Origin: Clostridia bacterium
GTDB taxonomy: Bacteria; Bacillota; Clostridia; Oscillospirales; CAG-272
DNA: 6,269 nt
Assembly (NCBI GenBank): GCA_017456685.1
Contig: JAFTIV010000180.1
Coordinates: 1 to 6,269, forward strand
Reading direction: 5' to 3'
Shown: in pieces, positions 5,491-6,269 of the stretch
Numbering within the stretch: position 1 is the first letter of the stretch
Layout of the letters: each line of letters starts with the position of its first letter
Program-made: the position numbers and the translations under genes
The notes under the pieces: model-generated
Database searches by the model: none
What the model saw: only the letters and a program-made list of their open reading frames with translations
What the model was told of the DNA's origin: nothing

Positions 5491-6269
5491 ATGACTCTTA
5501 ACACACCTATTGGCGAGCTTTACGGGGTTGGTCCAAAATACGAGAAATATTTTGCGAGCAATTCTCTTTACACGGTTCGCGACCTTTTATATTATTTTCC
5601 TCGTGCGTACCAAAACCGTGCGGATGTAACCACGCTTGCTATGGGTGCGATGAGCGATGCTCCCCGCGCCTATATCTTAACCGTTGCCGGTGATGCGCGT
5701 GTAGCAATGGTCCGCCGTGGAATGAATATTTTGAAGTTCCGTGCCTTTGATGAAAGCGGAACGGTAAACATAACCTTTTTCAACCAAAATTATTTAAAGG
5801 ATGTTTTTAAAACAGGTGCAACCTTCCGCTTTTGGGGCAGGGTTACGCAGGAGAAGCGCTCTCTTTTTATGAGCTCCCCGTCATACGAGCCGTTTTTAGG
5901 GGACAAGCCTCTTGCGCCATATGTGTCTGTATATCCGCTTTTTTCGGGCGTAAATCAAAAATATATAGCAAGGCTTCTTTCACAAATACGAGCGGAAATT
6001 CCAACGCTTATAAAGGACCCCTTGCCAGAGAGGCTAAGGCTTGAAAAGGGGCTTTGTACGCTTGGCTATGCGCTTGAAAACATTCATTTTCCCGAGAGCA
6101 CCGATGCTCTTGAGCGCGCTATTCGCCGTTTAACCTTTGATGAGCTATTTGTATTTGCGCTATCCATATCGCAAATGAAAACCATATCGAGCGAGAAAGT
6201 GGCACCCGTTATTGCAAAATGCGACCTTGCCCCTCTGCTCTCTCAAATGCCCTACGAGCTGACTAATGC
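5491..6269 (+). CDS. recG: ATP-dependent DNA helicase RecG (5' part, truncated by the window end)
   Basis: RecG unwinds branched DNA, reverses stalled forks and processes Holliday junctions in repair and recombination. The visible 259 codons cover about 38% of a normal 680-residue RecG. The N-terminus has GVGPKYEKYF (12-21) and the family signature VRDLLYYFPRAYQNR (29-43). Residues about 58-135 form the OB-fold wedge domain, with FRAFDESGTVNITFFNQNYL. Then comes VSVYPLFSGVNQKYIARLL (145-163), followed by LPERLR (178-183), IHFPES (198-203) and RRLTFDELFVFAL (212-224). The reading frame stops at MPYELTN, the run-in to motif Q (normally followed by AQ), so the Walker A and DEAD-like motifs lie beyond the window. 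The first two regions identify RecG rather than PriA or Mfd. The gene follows the kinase terminator by 32 bases and has no functional link to the sugar genes. Confidence 0.95.
   Translation, partial: MTLNTPIGELYGVGPKYEKYFASNSLYTVRDLLYYFPRAYQNRADVTTLAMGAMSDAPRAYILTVAGDARVAMVRRGMNILKFRAFDESGTVNITFFNQNYLKDVFKTGATFRFWGRVTQEKRSLFMSSPSYEPFLGDKPLAPYVSVYPLFSGVNQKYIARLLSQIRAEIPTLIKDPLPERLRLEKGLCTLGYALENIHFPESTDALERAIRRLTFDELFVFALSISQMKTISSEKVAPVIAKCDLAPLLSQMPYELTN

Noticed and set aside
1..6269. CRISPR array, insertion sequence, tRNA or phage element
   Set aside because: No regularly spaced repeats, transposase motifs, terminal inverted repeats flanked by target duplications, or cloverleaf sequence were seen.

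Overview
The window looks like a piece of chromosome from an anaerobic, Gram-positive-type bacterium of the Clostridia (Firmicutes), possibly an uncultured gut lineage. The clues are moderate G+C genes separated by a very A+T-rich spacer, strong GGAG-type ribosome binding sites, a sugar ABC transporter with a very large secreted binding protein, a ROK glucokinase with the CxCG zinc motif, and a Firmicutes-style RecG. The assignment is an inference from gene style; there is no rRNA or other phylogenetic marker here.

Layout. Positions 1-750 (minus strand) hold the first 250 codons of a MalF/UgpA-type sugar permease, cut by the window edge inside its EAA loop. Just upstream of it in the same direction, 779-3856 (minus) encodes a 1025-residue secreted solute-binding protein. 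It has a signal peptide, two tandem CBM6/35-like beta-sandwich units, a helical linker and a C-terminal family-1 sugar-binding fold. The two genes lie 28 bases apart and form the start of a carbohydrate-uptake operon that continues past position 1.

Positions 3857-4455 are a divergent regulatory region of about 600 bases. It contains a minus-strand promoter for the transporter operon, followed by a leader with two stem-loops one base apart. It also contains a near-consensus plus-strand promoter (TTGACT, 17 bases, TATAAT) for the kinase gene, with A+T-rich sequence carrying degenerate repeats between the two. I see no convincing gene in it.

Positions 4456-5418 (plus) encode a 320-residue ROK-family glucokinase, ended by a strong intrinsic terminator at 5428-5458. 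From 5491 to the window end (plus) is the 5' part of recG, the Holliday-junction and fork-reversal helicase, cut just before its helicase motifs.

How the genes fit: the binding protein captures an oligosaccharide outside the cell, and its extra sandwich domains may hold the protein near polysaccharide. The permease passes the sugar inward using an ATPase and a second permease not in the window, and the ROK kinase would phosphorylate glucose released inside. The kinase-transporter link is an inference from divergent adjacency. recG is a housekeeping neighbour.

I found no mobile element, CRISPR array, tRNA or rRNA. The most unusual items are the architecture of the binding protein, its lack of a lipobox, and the compact double-hairpin leader.
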